Positions 20,380 to 33,100 of a stretch of 64,000 nucleotides of DNA are shown in pieces (within the stretch, counting starts at the first letter, position 1; every line of letters starts with the position of its first letter). Below the pieces are notes generated by a model. It did no database searches and had not been told where the DNA came from. It saw only the letters and a program-made list of their open reading frames with translations. A program made the translations under genes and the position numbers. Source of the stretch: Lamellibrachia satsuma (taxonomy: Eukaryota; Annelida; Polychaeta; Sabellida; Siboglinidae). Where the stretch lies: contig BSQZ01000068.1 of the NCBI GenBank assembly GCA_033239005.1, positions 964,001 through 1,028,000 of the forward strand. Reading direction: 5' to 3'.

Positions 20380-23030
20380 ATTTATATGCTACTGTGGCCA
20401 ACACGTACAAATACAAAATCAATTTGCAAACTATTCAAAGCCTGGTCAGGGTCAACAAGTTACAACAATCTGTTGGTCACTCCGACAGTGACTCAGTGGC
20501 AAATTAATCAGGCCTTCAGTCTATTACACTGCAATGTAATCTATTACTATTAATTAGTTTTCTTTCTATTATTATTATATGCTGAAAGTAATGTAATCTA
20601 TTACTACTACATTGTGAGCTATTACTATTACATTTTTTCATCAGAAATATTTTCTTTTTATTAAACGTTTTGGAGTAGGTACATGTATGTATACATGTGT
20701 TTATTCAGTAGTAGAGTAGTTCGCAAAAATAACTCCTTATTTAAGCAATTACCTATGATTTGTTGGTCATGTTGGTCTCTTTCTTACAATATCCAATCTG
20801 ATATGTGCAAAAAATCAAAATAAACGCTGTGTTCACACAGAGTTGGGCCAAAAGTTGGTATAAGCTGCTGGATTTTGTTCAAACATTTTTGACGGTGTGT
20901 AGCGAACATGTCTCGCGACAACCCCCACTGGTCACATGTATAGGTAGCCATATTGGAAATTTTTATTTTCATCTGTTTGCTTCGCCGTTTCGCGGTTCAA
21001 CTTTGTGGTTCAACTGATATGCTTTGGTATACAGACAGTGAGATTGATGCTGGCGAAATGAAGAATGGATCAGACATGGAAATCGACAACCATGTAAGCT
21101 GTTTTTCTGTACTTTGAATGTTTTTCGTGTTGACTTCCCGCTAAATTAATCCACATAGTTGCCTAGGTCATCCCATGGCCCAGATGTGCTATGAAACATA
21201 CCTTGCCGACCGCTGGTTTGTCCTGCTGATGATGGTTGGCAAACTAAACAGCCAGCTAATGTGTTGCTATTTTTTACACAGTTGTAATATTATAATATTT
21301 GTCATTTCTAATATTTATTTTTATGTTCATTGTTGCAGAAGAACTGTTGCAGGGGCCTTCGGAGGACGAGCCATCGCAGGCTCGGGGCCTTGAAAATAGC
21401 AATTTTTTTAGTTCACGCACGTTGACAAAAACCGTGTAACTTGAAAAGTAACCGTCAGATTTGGATATTTTTAGTGGAGCAAAATAAACATACACTGCTA
21501 CATTTGCTTCACTGGATTGCATATGGTAATAGCAATATGTCATTGTCAAATGTCCGTGAAAAATGTTTGTCAAGTTATTGTTAAAAAATTATTTTGTCTT
21601 TGCAAATTGTAATAAAGTGTCAACATTTTATGATCAAATCTCATTTGTTTATGTACAGGCACATGGGAAATTAATACTCTTCAAAATAAACACAACTTGC
21701 AATTATCAATATTGTATAGTTTTTTAACACAAGGTGCTAAATACACTCAGAATTTGCCAATAATCCTGGGATTATTGGAGCATTTGGTCACTAAATCCTG
21801 GGATCAAATGGGTTAATAAGCTGATATTATATTCTTATTCTTCAACTTGCCTAAAGAAAACCTAAACAGTTATTGACCTATTTCTAATCTAAGCTTTATT
21901 TCCAAGCAGACCCTTAGCCAGAGACCCATCTGCCCATCTTGAAAACGGGCAAATGTCTTACGACTACGGGTAAAATAAAAATAAAAGACAGGTTTTTCTT
22001 TTCTATGAGATTTTTCATAATAACATTGTTTGAACTGTCTTAGTGACTCGTTGTGATTCGATGAATGTTGTCAGCGGCAGAATAGCAAATACCATCGATA
22101 TATAAGACTATATATTTTAAACCTTGACATCGTTGGAAAATAATGATACTGAGGTTGATCTCTATTTATTGTAATGTACATCATTGGAAAACGTGTTTTT
22201 ATGGCCTTTCTCAGTGCCTATCCATTGGCGCTCTCATTTGAAGAAACAATCCCGTGACCCGGATGTCATGGGGCGAGTTCAAAATGGCACCTGCCAAGCG
22301 AGTGAAAAGGTCATCATTATGCGACATGTCAACGTAAAATTTCACGACAATCGATGCCTTTTTCGTAAATGTGAAAAAAAGCAGCGTTCCTGTGATTGTC
22401 CCTGAATAGTCCGAGTAAGCATCCTTTGTTACGTTGGTGGAGATCCATAATGTTGATGTGCCTGCCGCTAGTAACCGAGACAATACTGTATTTTCGCCTA
22501 CCACTAGCACTCTGCAGTGGTCAAGCGCGATCGCGGTCGACTTCGAAATTGAGTTGGATTCGGGCTCCGATTCACATTATGTAACCAGCACGTAGGCCCA
22601 ACTATCGGCAGCAGTTTCCTGGTTCCTCAACTCAAACGGCAGGCAAACCACAAACGATTAGTCTGTGGGCTGTCTAGTAAATTCATATTGTTTTTGTCCA
22701 ATAGGCAATACTGAATCTGGATGATTGCTGTTTTATCAAAGAAGTAATGTTTCAATGTATTACTTTCCAAACCAACTGTATTACTGAGTGCTATATCTTC
22801 TATAAATATTTGTTGTATTTTGAGTGTGATTGTTATCATATTTGTTCATATTACACGTATTTGCATGCATGTACTTAGCCTTAAGTCGTAAGATGATTCA
22901 AACATTACTTCCATGGGTATATATTTAAAATAAAGTTTCAAGTTGCTTTTTTATGAACCTTCATGTGTTGGCTCTTCTTCTATTAGTATTTAGTATTACT
23001 GTGCAGGTGATAATGCCAACCTCGTTGCAC
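20380..23030. other. Intergenic DNA, transposon-like but unassigned
   Basis: Two stretches read like the acidic N-terminus of a piggyBac-like transposase. One is DSEIDAGEMKNGSDMEIDNH at about 21036-21095, the other EELLQGPSEDEPSQARGL at about 21340-21392. A third, DFEIELDSGSDSHYVT, is at about 22540-22583. None continues into a recognisable transposase, so the assignment is only a hint. 21900-22150 is a dispersed repeat with a diverged copy at 42905-43135. Confidence 0.35.
21900..22150. repeat. Dispersed repeat, copy 1
   Basis: It shares AAAAGACAGGTTTTTCTTTT, CATAATAA, GATTCGA and ATATAAGACTATAT blocks, in the same order and spacing, with 42905-43135. Confidence 0.75.
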
Positions 23031-24270
23031 AGCTAGTAAGACTCGATTGGGCCAATAATGATTAAACTGGACTTGGCCTGCCATTGAAAAAACCTAATTC
23101 GGCCAATAATGGCTGTCATTTGACATTTGCTCAACTTGCACTGGCTTACCAGTGCAAAAACCAAATGGGCCAATAATGTCTGGCATTGGTTTACCTTTAA
23201 AAAAATCCATTGGGCCAATAATGGCTGTCATAGATGCAAACACCTTCCACGGAAGACATTTGCGCATTTAAGGTTTTTAAGAATGTTCAAGACTGGCAAT
23301 TTTTTATTTCTGGCTAAGGGCCTGTTTCCAAGGTACTGGAAAAAGTTGTAGCAATCCTTCTAAGGTCTCACATTGAGTCAAATTGTATGTCTAATGTATT
23401 ACAATCAGTTTACAAACAGTTTTATTCTACAGAGACTGATCTTTTAAAAGTACACAATGATGTCACTCTAAATATGGACAAAGGTAAAGTAACAGTGTTT
23501 ACCTTGCTTGATTTATCTGCTGCTTTTGATACAATTGACCATAACATACTCATTAAATGCTTGTCAATATGGCATAGCATATCTGGCATAGCCCTGAGCT
23601 GGTTTCCATCATACTTAACTGATAGATACCAAAGAATGAAGATAGCTAATTGCTTTTCAGCAGCACTACCCACTTCATGTGGTGTTCCTCAGGGTTCTGT
23701 CCCTGGTCCATTGTTGTTTTTACTCTTTAAACACAGCTCAGTCATTCAAACTCACAACTTGGACCACCACCTATATGCATATGATACACAGATTTACCTT
23801 TCCTTGGCTACCCCGGATACAAATTGCTTCTTAAACCAACTCAGGGATTGTCTCCATGATATATTCTACTGGATGACTGACAGCAAATTAAAGTTAATTA
23901 CAAATAAAACAGTTTCTTATTATTGGTACACAAAAGCAGTGTGCTAAACTTGATCCCCCCCCCCCCGACATCTATGCTAAGCCAGAATTTCACAACGGCC
24001 ATCTCAGCATGGAATTTAGGACTAGGAGTCATCTTTTATAATAAAAATTTTAGACAGCATATTTCACCAACTTTGCATTGCTGCTTTTATCGCATTTGTG
24101 ACCTTCGTCATATTCGCTGGTATAAGTTTTTGTTGTCACCAAAACTATTGAAACTGCTCTTTTGTTAGCAGTAGACTTGACTATTGCAATTCCCTTGATC
24201 ATAATATTGCTCTCAAGGACATCTTGAAACTTCAATGTGCGCAAAATTTTTATGGCAAGTGTAGTTATCA
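23030..24270 (+). mobile_element. LINE (CR1/L2-like) reverse-transcriptase fossil
   Basis: After short repeats of GGCCAATAATG at 23048-23227, the plus strand encodes a non-LTR reverse transcriptase core: STETDLLKVHND, LLDLSAAFDTIDHNIL, GVPQGSVPGPLLF and then YAYDTQIY. The family's catalytic box is F/YADD; here the first Asp is Tyr, so the enzyme would be dead. After a poly-C run and frame changes the C-terminal part continues: LGVIFYNKNFRQHIS, then SRLDYCNSLDHNIALKDILK at about 24170-24220. It is 5' truncated and has no endonuclease domain. Confidence 0.85.
23387..23947 (+). pseudogene. Reverse transcriptase domain, inactive, CR1/L2 type
   Basis: An open stretch of 187 codons with RT motifs in order: AAFDTIDH near residue 45, VPQGSVPGPLLF near residue 95, and YAYDTQIY near residue 128. 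The Asp-to-Tyr change in the catalytic box and the stop straight after show that it is a remnant. Confidence 0.85.
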
Positions 24271-24399
24271 TATACTTGTATTCGTCTACATTTATTATAT
24301 TACTATTATTAGTGGCCTAAGCCAATGTATATATGCCATATGCACTGGCAAACTAAATTTCTCCAGAATATATCAAATTTAAACTAGATTAGACTGGTG

Positions 24400-25690
24400 T
24401 GCAACATACGGTTTTGGTTGACCAGTTGACACACTCCGTGCCAGGGAGTTCCCGAAGCTACACAGAAAGAACCCCGAGTGGAAGAGGGTCCTAAGCCAAA
24501 AGACTTTGCACTACACTGGAGCAGTCACAGCAGCAATGCCAATATGACTATCGCGATGGCTGGTATGGCGAAACACACATGTGGCTGGCACAGACATTGT
24601 GGCTTTCTCGCACACTGTGTAAGAGCCTAGGAGCATTCTCTGCGAGGAGCTGTATAAGAAACACCAACCCAAGATGGGGGGGGCAGTAAGAAGTAACACA
24701 GATAAAGGTGCAACCTGTAATGTATTAAACTGATTCACCTGACATTGGTTGAAACTTTTCTACACTAGCATCACCAGAACGGGGGCAGCAATATAACTGC
24801 TAGGTGAAGTTGTAAGTAAAGAAAGCTTCATTGGCAACTTCACAAAAGGCATGATCGAGTTCCAAAAGCACTGTCACTGTATTACCGATCAATATCTACA
24901 GGTTCGCACCATGAAGCAGTCTATGGTGGAGAAGACAGAGGCAACAGTGCAACTGGGCATTCAACTACCAGGATGAAATAACTGCTGTGTACTACAACAA
25001 ATGCTTGGTAACTATTCATCCAACGGAAGTACACTCCAGGGAGGGTGGCAAGCTTTCTGCTTTCAATAAAGCACTGGAGAAGGAATTTAAAGCAATCCTT
25101 CCAGTACTGTCGACTTTGCACTTTGTAACAAATTCCCTTATGATGCAATACAGGAAACGCACAATTAATATGTGTCATTGTGGCCAAATTCCCAACACTA
25201 TTTAGTCTTCAAAGTTCAAGCTTCGTAGACCTGGTTGGAGGCGGGCCACGGGAAAGGTCCATGTGACAGCGTGGGTGGCACCATAAAGAAGAAGGCGGAC
25301 AACCTGATGAAGGCCGGTAAGAAAATAACCCATAGCCTGGAGTTCTGCCAGGCAGTGTGCTCTAGCAAAACAACCATGATCATCCTGGAAGTCAGCCTTC
25401 AAGTTATCCAACACTACAGGGATAAGATGATAAGTGGAATGTGCTAGCACTCTGTGGCATAATTAATTGATGCCCACGCTATAGTCCCAGGACCATGATA
25501 TATGCCACATCCCACTTCAAAAAGTGCAGCTATGATGTAGGCGGAGAGTTCCATCGAACATGGGGGAGAGATTGCAAGAGGCGATGAATCAAGCGAAGAA
25601 GGACGAGAAAGAGAGGTGGCTTCGAAGAGGGATGACACTATGTAATCAAACAAAGTTCGATCAGTTCTGATGTGCATTTGTTTCACATGA
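24400..25690 (+). pseudogene. Fragmented unknown protein gene, possibly transposon-associated
   Basis: Pieces with protein-like composition occur in changing plus frames: REFPKLHRKNPEWKRVLSQK with LHYTGAVTAA (24445-24546), and a stretch around YYNKCLVTIHPTEVHSREGG (24990-25070). Another is EAGHGKGPCDSVGGTIKKKA followed by DNLMKAGKKITHSLEFC (25238-25350). The GHGKGPxDxVGGxxK pattern is one I associate with hypothetical, often repeat-derived animal proteins. No named family is claimed. Confidence 0.4.
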
Positions 25691-25699
25691 CACTATGTA

Positions 25700-26475
25700 A
25701 TCAAACACATTGCATCATAATTATACTAAAGCACGTTTAACTATTATATTTAATGTTTTTTGACATATGGATACATTTTGACTTACAACATGACTTTGAC
25801 AATTCATTAAACCACTGTAATTTATTCATGAGGTTTCCGTAGGTTGGCATACTAGTCAAAATAATATGAATATGATGTAATTACATAAAGAACATGCAAA
25901 AAAAATATTTTACATATTCAGATAAGTATACAAAAGACACTAAAGCTATGTGAAACTTGATCAGTGTTTTCCCAAGTAATATATGCTATTCTACTGGAAA
26001 TTATATTATATAAAACCATCTGCATTTACAAACTAAACTGATAGCTATAACTCCAGTGTAAATAAAGTAAAACAACTTGAAAAACCCAATTGTTTACTTC
26101 TCTATGAATGCATTTTAAAGTTATAACATACCTTTCCCTTGTAATGACATCTTATAATAACGTCACGTTTATAAAACATCACAGTTGGAGAGTACAAATG
26201 ACTTCAACACTACCACAAACAGAGAAACGTTTGACATAATTATACGTCTTACTGACTCCCAAGCAATTATAATCCCAATTATATATTAAATAAGTGTAAT
26301 GACCTTTCAAACTACAAGGAACTGTGTGCAGACATACAGTTTCAGATCTTGTGTACTTACAACTTCACCTCGCTGTCAAATGCTCAATTTAAGGAGTTAG
26401 TCTGCCAAATGTTATTTCCTGATAAGCTCAATATGTTCTCTTCATGTGACATAAAGAACGAAATTATACAAATAC
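25700..26475. other. AT-rich intergenic DNA, nothing recognised
   Basis: No repeat, exon or transposon end was recognised. Confidence 0.4.
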
Positions 26476-27211
26476 GGGTCATTCTGTGTCAAATCAAACA
26501 ATGGTCAAAAAGTTGATGTCTCAGAATTTGCTTAATTTTTAACTATGCCTGAGCACTCCTACAAAAAACTAAGGATTTGCAGGCTAATTTTTATCTGTTT
26601 TCAGGTGCTTCTAACTTAAGAAAAGAATTATGCACAGTTAAAAAAATCATGGTCAAACGACTTGTCCCACATTCTCATTTTGGGTGCTGAAATTCGTAAA
26701 TACTAAAAAGTTGAAGTTTAAGGCTAGATTATTCTGAAAGCATAGCAACTATTAGTTCTACTGAACTAATAGGTTATTGTCAATGTCACTGACAATATAT
26801 GGTGGCAATTTGGACACTGCACTGTGACACAACAATGAATTACAGATTGCTGAAATCCTTCTCAGAATTTTTTTTATGTTGTTTTTCATTTTTGTGCATC
26901 CAGTATACCCATTGTGCTTTTTCCATCTGCACCATTTTGTCTATATATTCAGCAAATTTTAGATATGTGGCTTGTTTAGTTCTTAAGTTAGAAGCACTTG
27001 AAAAAAGATAAAAAATAATGGGTATCTTTTGGGGCGTTTACCCCCGTTCATATCACAGGGCATTACATACACAATTTGCAAGTAAATGCTTAGTTCTTTT
27101 GTAGAAGTGCTCAGGTATAGTTACTTATTCATTGGTTAAAACGAAAGCAAATTCTGAGACATCAACTTTTGAAATTTTCTGAAAATTAGTTGATTTGACA
27201 CAGAAAGATCC
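26476..27211. mobile_element. MITE with long terminal inverted repeats (GGGTCATTCTGTGTCAAATC)
   Basis: The left end GGGTCATTCTGTGTCAAATC, then AAAAAGTTGATGTCTCAGAATTTGCTT and CTGAGCACT, is mirrored at the right end. There the complement reads GATCTTTCTGTGTCAAATCA, then AAAAGTTGATGTCTCAG and CCTGAGCACT. Inverted homology extends about 100 bases. The centre is AT-rich with no coding. The superfamily is not determined. Confidence 0.75.
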
Positions 27212-27437
27212 AAACATTTATTTTTACCTCCCTCTGAACCCCATTTGTGAATGTTTCGTTAGAAATGACCATATGTATTAGAGTATTCAGAAAAAATAAT
27301 GTCCTTAAACAGCCATGCACATGGGCTAAAAATGTGAGGTTTGGTGAGAAAACAACTGTGTTAAAATTTGACGCCAATCCGTTGAGAGGAAGTGATCACT
27401 CACACAACATAAAGTTTAACATTATACATTTAATATA

Positions 27438-28616
27438 CAGTAGTACCCGCCTTCAACGGACACTTCTGTATCCATGCAAAAGTGTCACTACATGGCAGGT
27501 GTCCCCTCATCGGAGGGACAGGCATGCTGTAGTGGAGGGCTGAAATAAGGCGCGTTAGGTGTTCCCATGTCTGCCACCAGGGTGCTACTAACCAACAGCG
27601 ATCGCCGCCCACTGCTGAAGTCCAAGAACGCTGTCGAAGCCGCAGTGTGCTTGCAGCACTGTCTTATACGGCAATATGCAGTTTATAGAGCTTATTAAAC
27701 GAGTCAACTGCCATCAACATGTATTATTTTTAAATGTCACACCCTGTTTAATCATTAACTGAATAAAATACATGTACGTATACCGTTATAGAACTATGAT
27801 GACGATGTACTGAACTAAAAGGCCTACGAATCGAAAATAATAACCTGGATTTGAGCGGCTGAAAACATATATGAGTTGACACACGCAGTATGTAAGCTGA
27901 TTAAACATAGAAAACGACAATAGGCAGAATTAATAATCGTTTCACCTTGATTTTCAACTGATCTCGACTGAAGCATAAATTTATATGCAGACGACGAATT
28001 CGTATTTTCGCGCACTGGTAGCACCTTTGGCATTTGGCATGTTGTTTTCGCGTCGTTTAGATTAGAGGCATGCCATTTCACCCCAGTGTCATATTAGTAC
28101 TGCATACTAAATTGCATTTAAGACTGTTTATCTGATTCTTATGCCAGGCGTATTTGTGAATCTCGATTGCAATTTCAAACCGCCTCAGCAAAGCCAACAT
28201 CAGCGATTGGTGTCGGCGGCAGCACCAAACAAACAACTTGTTGACAGTCGTTCATTGGCAATTCTAAGTAGGTTTAAGCAGGCCCATTTGGCATTTCCCC
28301 CGGCGGCAGAAAATCGGGGTTCACGACCAAAAGCCTTATATCCGATTTCACGATATTACGTTGTTTTCCCACTACACACCATGCTGTTTGTCCGTCGCCA
28401 TTTTCGAAATAAAATATTTCGAGAAAAAAATTACGAAAATAATTATTACTGTCCGCCTTAGCAGGGACAGAAAACCAAAATATCCTGTCCGCTGTCCATG
28501 TTCACCAGGTGTCCCCTCATCAGAGGGACATTAACATGGTAAAACAGTCTGTACATTGAGAAAGTGTCCCGCCATAGCAGGTGTCCACTCATCGGAGTTG
28601 AAGGCAGGTACTACTG
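27438..28616. mobile_element. Non-autonomous Tigger-like element, TA target duplication
   Basis: The ends are inverted: CAGTAGTACCCGCCTTCAA on the left and the complement CAGTAGTACCTGCCTTCAA on the right, with TA on both sides. They match the ends of the transposase-bearing Tigger at 40234-41964. Subterminal blocks with AGGTGTCCCCTCATC are also shared with that element. The interior (about 27540-28330) matches the interior of the 1089-2001 element in reverse orientation. No intact frame. Confidence 0.85.
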
Positions 28617-28769
28617 TATATACAAATTTAACCCCAAAATTCCAATATATATATGTACAATGCAATATGATTTATTGAAAACTACTGAACCAATTGTCAT
28701 GACATTATCTCTTCGACCTACTCATCAGACAAGGTTTGTTCACTAAAAAATGTTTCTCAATCAACTGGT

Positions 28770-28830
28770 TAGGATTCCCTAACCTTAACACTAACCTAAC
28801 CCCTATATCTAACCCAAACATAACCCTAAC
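28770..28830. repeat. Short imperfect AACCCTAAC-like run
   Basis: Irregular copies of CTAACCCTAAC-like hexamers occur here. It is an interstitial, degenerate run and not a telomere. Confidence 0.4.
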
Positions 28831-29269
28831 CAGTTAATTGAGCTAAACAATTCAGGGAACATACCTTTTCTGATGAACAGATCTCAGTGAAAAATATTTG
28901 AAAATCGGTTCAGTAGTTTTCGAGATATTGCATTATATAGATATTGACTTTTCAGGGTTAAGTTTGTATATATTATTATATGTATAATGCTAAACTTTGT
29001 CTCTGGAGATTTAACCCATGTGCATGGCTGTTTGAATACATTATTTTCCCTATACAAAAATGGGGGCCCAAAGCATAGAATTCGAATAAGTGGAGGCCAG
29101 TCGGACTCCCCTTTCCAGAATCTTGGCATCTGCCAACAAAACTGGGGGCCCAAAGCTGTTTGCATAAAAAAAGCCATAATATAAATTTTATTGACTTGTA
29201 TATTTGTTTTGACGCTCGTGTTAAAAAAAATATGTCCCCACCTAACACATTATTATATATGCTCAAGAT

Positions 29270-29394
29270 CAGGTTTTTTTAAGGCAAATTGCCCGTGTGA
29301 AAACCCTCCATGCCCATGTGAAATTCAAAAGTATGTGCCCGTGGCCGTGTAAAATGTTGCAATGCCCATGTGAGCTGAGCCTTAAAAAACCCTG
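29270..29394. mobile_element. Small hAT-like MITE
   Basis: The ends CAGGTTTTTTTAAGGC and, complemented, CAGGGTTTTTTAAGGC are inverted. The flanks CTCAAGAT and CTCAAGAG form an 8-bp target duplication with one mismatch, as expected for hAT. The interior has repeated GCCCATGTGA and GCCCGTGT motifs. Confidence 0.75.
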
Positions 29395-30104
29395 CTCAAG
29401 AGTATTAGATATTTAAAATTATATCCTTGATTGAATAACTACTAAAATTAAAAGCTATTCTGGCCAATCTTGTGGACATGAACAACCAGGCATGAGAAAA
29501 TAATTTTTTATTTTCAATTTCCAATGAAAATTAACCGTGAACTTCTGAAATCCTTGCATTTTGAGAATGTTAAGGGCTCTAAATGTTAGGTATTCTCAAC
29601 TATACAGCTAATGAGAGTATTACTAGTCCCAAGAATACAACTGAGAAAACCACACGACTATGAGTGACAATAAGTCAATGACATTGTCAGAACTTCACAG
29701 AAGCAGTTATATATTTCGTTCATCAGTCAGTCACATTATTATAAGTTACAAACATTAAAGAATAAATCTGTAGGAAGAATGTCAGTCTACAACATTTTTT
29801 TTACTCTGGCAGAGGACTGAGTAGGTATATGAATTCTAAATGCTGATCATATAATTTGATATAACAATGTATAATTTGACTGTCGTGATGCAACGTTCTT
29901 GCCAATGCCTAGAACTTGGTACGTTTCTTCCCATTTGTAGCATGCTCAACCAAAGTTACATAATCATCCGTGCATATCTAGTTTTGTCTACGCAGTGTTT
30001 TCCCTGGCACATTTTGTGATATTTAATCAGACAACTTTTCAACCACCTTTTCGGAATTTCCCCAATAAAACAATAAAATCAACAGTTTGGCCTTGAAGGC
30101 GTGG

Positions 30105-30180
30105 TTTCGTTGTTACTAACTGTCACCACTCCATTTTGTGTAGGCATTCATGTGAAGCGCCAGCAGCCAATCAGCAGCAA
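30105..30180. repeat. Direct repeat, copy 1 (copy 2 at 30875-30950)
   Basis: Both copies read TCGTTGTTAC, CTGTCACCACTCCATTTTGT, GTAGGC, then ATGAAGC or GTGAAGC and CAGCAGCCAATCAGCA. They are about 770 bases apart and could be the remains of terminal repeats or a local duplication. Confidence 0.7.
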
Positions 30181-33100
30181 TGGAGGGGGAGAGGGAGAGG
30201 GAGAGACCATTATTGCCCCGAAAGAACACACATACATATTGGAAATAGCAAACAGGTAGCAACACTGACAGACACTGACCATGGTGCCACTGCATAACAT
30301 TTCCACTGCCGTCTATTTACTGTCAACATCCAACCCAGTGATAAATGGCTCCAGTTACCATAGCAACTATAACAGCTGATTTGTCTTGATAGTCAGCATG
30401 CTATATTAGATTATCACAGCATACAAGTACCACAGAAGCCTGACAACAGTGCCAGTTCCTAATTTTTTTTTCTTGGCTGTCTCTTTCCAGACACTATATA
30501 TTCAGTTCTTGTAACATCTACAAAGAGTTTTTATGCTCCAACTGAACTTTTCTTTGTTCTCAGACATAAATATACACACTTCTTAAAGGGAAAGTACAAG
30601 GATTTTATTTGGTTAACTGAACTGGTTTACAGACATTGTTACACTGAATGTATTAGTATTTATAACATCTTGGTTGGTTAAAAGTACTACCTGTACAAAA
30701 CGTGTTACTGTCATAATCGCAACTGCAGTTAAAAACAGACCAATAAATCATCACCATTGGAGAAATAAAAAAATTTTCACATGCCAGTGTGTGTCTAGCC
30801 TCGCTTATCTGACTTTTGCTTGGCTTCATGAAACCACAGAGAAGAGAGTCTGGCAGCAGAGGTGTTGTCTCGTTGTTACCCACTGTCACCACTCCATTTT
30901 GTGTAGGCGTTCCCATGAAGCACCAGCAGCCAATCAGCATCATCATCGAGCTGCCACACTATACATTTTTTTGCCTGCTTTAACTTTTCAGTTAGAGAGT
31001 TGTGTCAATGTAACTAAAGCTTAAAGTTAATTCGAATTGCATCGTATCAACTAATAACAGTTAATTCAATGCCCGGATGACATCGTAATTAGATAATTGT
31101 GTATGCACCCAGAATCTGGGCGCATACATAATTTCTGTCACAATGAAAACCTCACTCTGCATTCAGGCGAACAGTGGCGCCACAGCGTGGAGCCTGGATA
31201 ATCGAGGCTAGTGTGTGTGGTACTTACGACACAACTCAATTGTCAGGAATCCATTGGCCAGTAAAAGCGCCGCATTAGTCGCGTGACACATAATTGAGGC
31301 TACCTCAAACTCTTTGCTCTGGCATATTTCTGCAAAGAATTTTGCCGATTTATCAAAATTTATTCAAATGTAGAAACAAGATACCATGATATTATTAATA
31401 ATGTTTGGGGAGTTATACACCTGTATTATTAATTATTTCAGTTATATAAAATATGAATTGACTTTAAACAATTCATAAATATGTATAATTTCTAATGCTC
31501 TTTGTTTTTAAAAATTATATTCCATACACATTTGAAAGACAGCCTATAAAAGTGGTAACAAAGTAACATTTTATTAATTATTTTTTATTAAAATATTATC
31601 TTAGCAATATTCGCTAATGTATGTCTCAATTTTTTACCTTTGTTGGTTTATGCAATCTTGATGAAAAGAAACCACTAGAAGACTCAATATCCTAGATGTG
31701 TGGTAATGGAATAATGAATCCATGGATGTAAAATATATATGTATTCCAAAAGAATTTTTTTTTGCAAAATGGTAGTCTGAAAGGTTAAAGGGAAACAAAA
31801 ATCATGGTTTCGAGCCTATGAACCTATATGAGTTACTAAAATATACCCATTTATGTAACAGTCTAGAAAAATTTGCTCGCCAAATAAAAAATAAATTCAA
31901 CTTAGGAAACATATTTTGGCCTTTTTTTACTAAACCAGTCCTCTGACAAAATATCATGTTTGTTTGATTTCCATAGCACTGCGCAGTCAATCAGAGAAGT
32001 GACAAGAATCTCCCACTTTTAGAACACATTCTGAGTAAACCACTGGTGTTGTAGTGTTGATTTTATTTGCACATGGTTAATTTGTATTATCTCTTTTAGG
32101 TGTGCCTCAAAACCATGACTTTTGTTTCATCTTAAGAAAATACCAACAAATATTGAAGAAAGCGTGTGTACTACAGTAAAAATTTAATCAAGCATGCAAG
32201 GATGTCAAGACTTTCACTAGCATATCCACATTCTCCACATAAAACATAAGCTGTGACAGATCAATGGTTGAGGAATGGCAATAACAATTATTTAAAACTA
32301 GCACAAGTTTGATCAATCACGAGACATAGCTGCACAACAGTTAAACAAATGTACACGCAACCAAGATCTTAGGCACATACACAATTTGGCTAAAAGAAAA
32401 TTTTATGTTTCAGCCAACTGTTAGTTACAGAAAAAAAATCAGTTGGCTAGGAAAGGTATGAAGAAAGCAGCCAATAATAGAGTGTGTTGGAGAAGTGTAG
32501 TTTCGGCCCTATGTTCTATGCAAAGAGCATTTTAAAGTAAGTAATATCATTATAAAACACACCATATAAAGTTTATATGGTAAAAGCAGTTTCAACAAAA
32601 CTCAACAGCTGCTTTAAAATGATGCCCCTGCTGGTACCGCAAACACAGGTTATACATGAGGGTGATAAACATTTTTATTTTGTAATTGAAGGAATTTGAA
32701 CGACATTTCTTCACTTGAGAATAGAGACAATGATATGTAGAAATTACCTTTCATATTTTGGAAGTGCATAACAAATTTATTTGGCAGTGTTTTTTAAGGT
32801 TCACACTCATATGTGCATTGCAGAATACTGTTATATGGGCAAGGGCTGATTTTTTATTTTCTTAGTATAATTTACATCTAAAGCCATAAATCTGTCTAAA
32901 TCCAACATGAACAAGAGGACTATTCTGCCCTGCCATGACAAAAGGAAACAAGTGACAATTTTATTTTTGTAATTTGCTTCATTCTCTTATTGCATATATG
33001 GTTCTATTTGTTGTATACTTCCTGTTGCCATTTCAATTCCAGTGACTTACTTATGCTACTGCCACAAAGCAACTGTTAGAAGATACGACTTGCTTCTTTG

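Larger units (their letters stand above)
27288..29060. repeat. Large inverted repeat (fold-back) flanking a younger Tigger-like MITE
   Basis: Left arm 27288-27436 carries AATAATGTCCTTAAACAGCC, ATGCACATGGGCTAAA and AAGTTTAACATTATACAT. The complement of 28970-29055 carries the same three blocks in the same order (AATAATGTATTCAAACAGCC, ATGCACATGGGTTAAA, AAGTTTAGCATTATACAT). The two arms enclose the element at 27438-28616. Confidence 0.7.

Noticed and set aside
28770..28830. Telomere-like AACCCT repeats
   Set aside because: Only a few irregular copies, inside ordinary sequence; not a telomere or clear fusion site.
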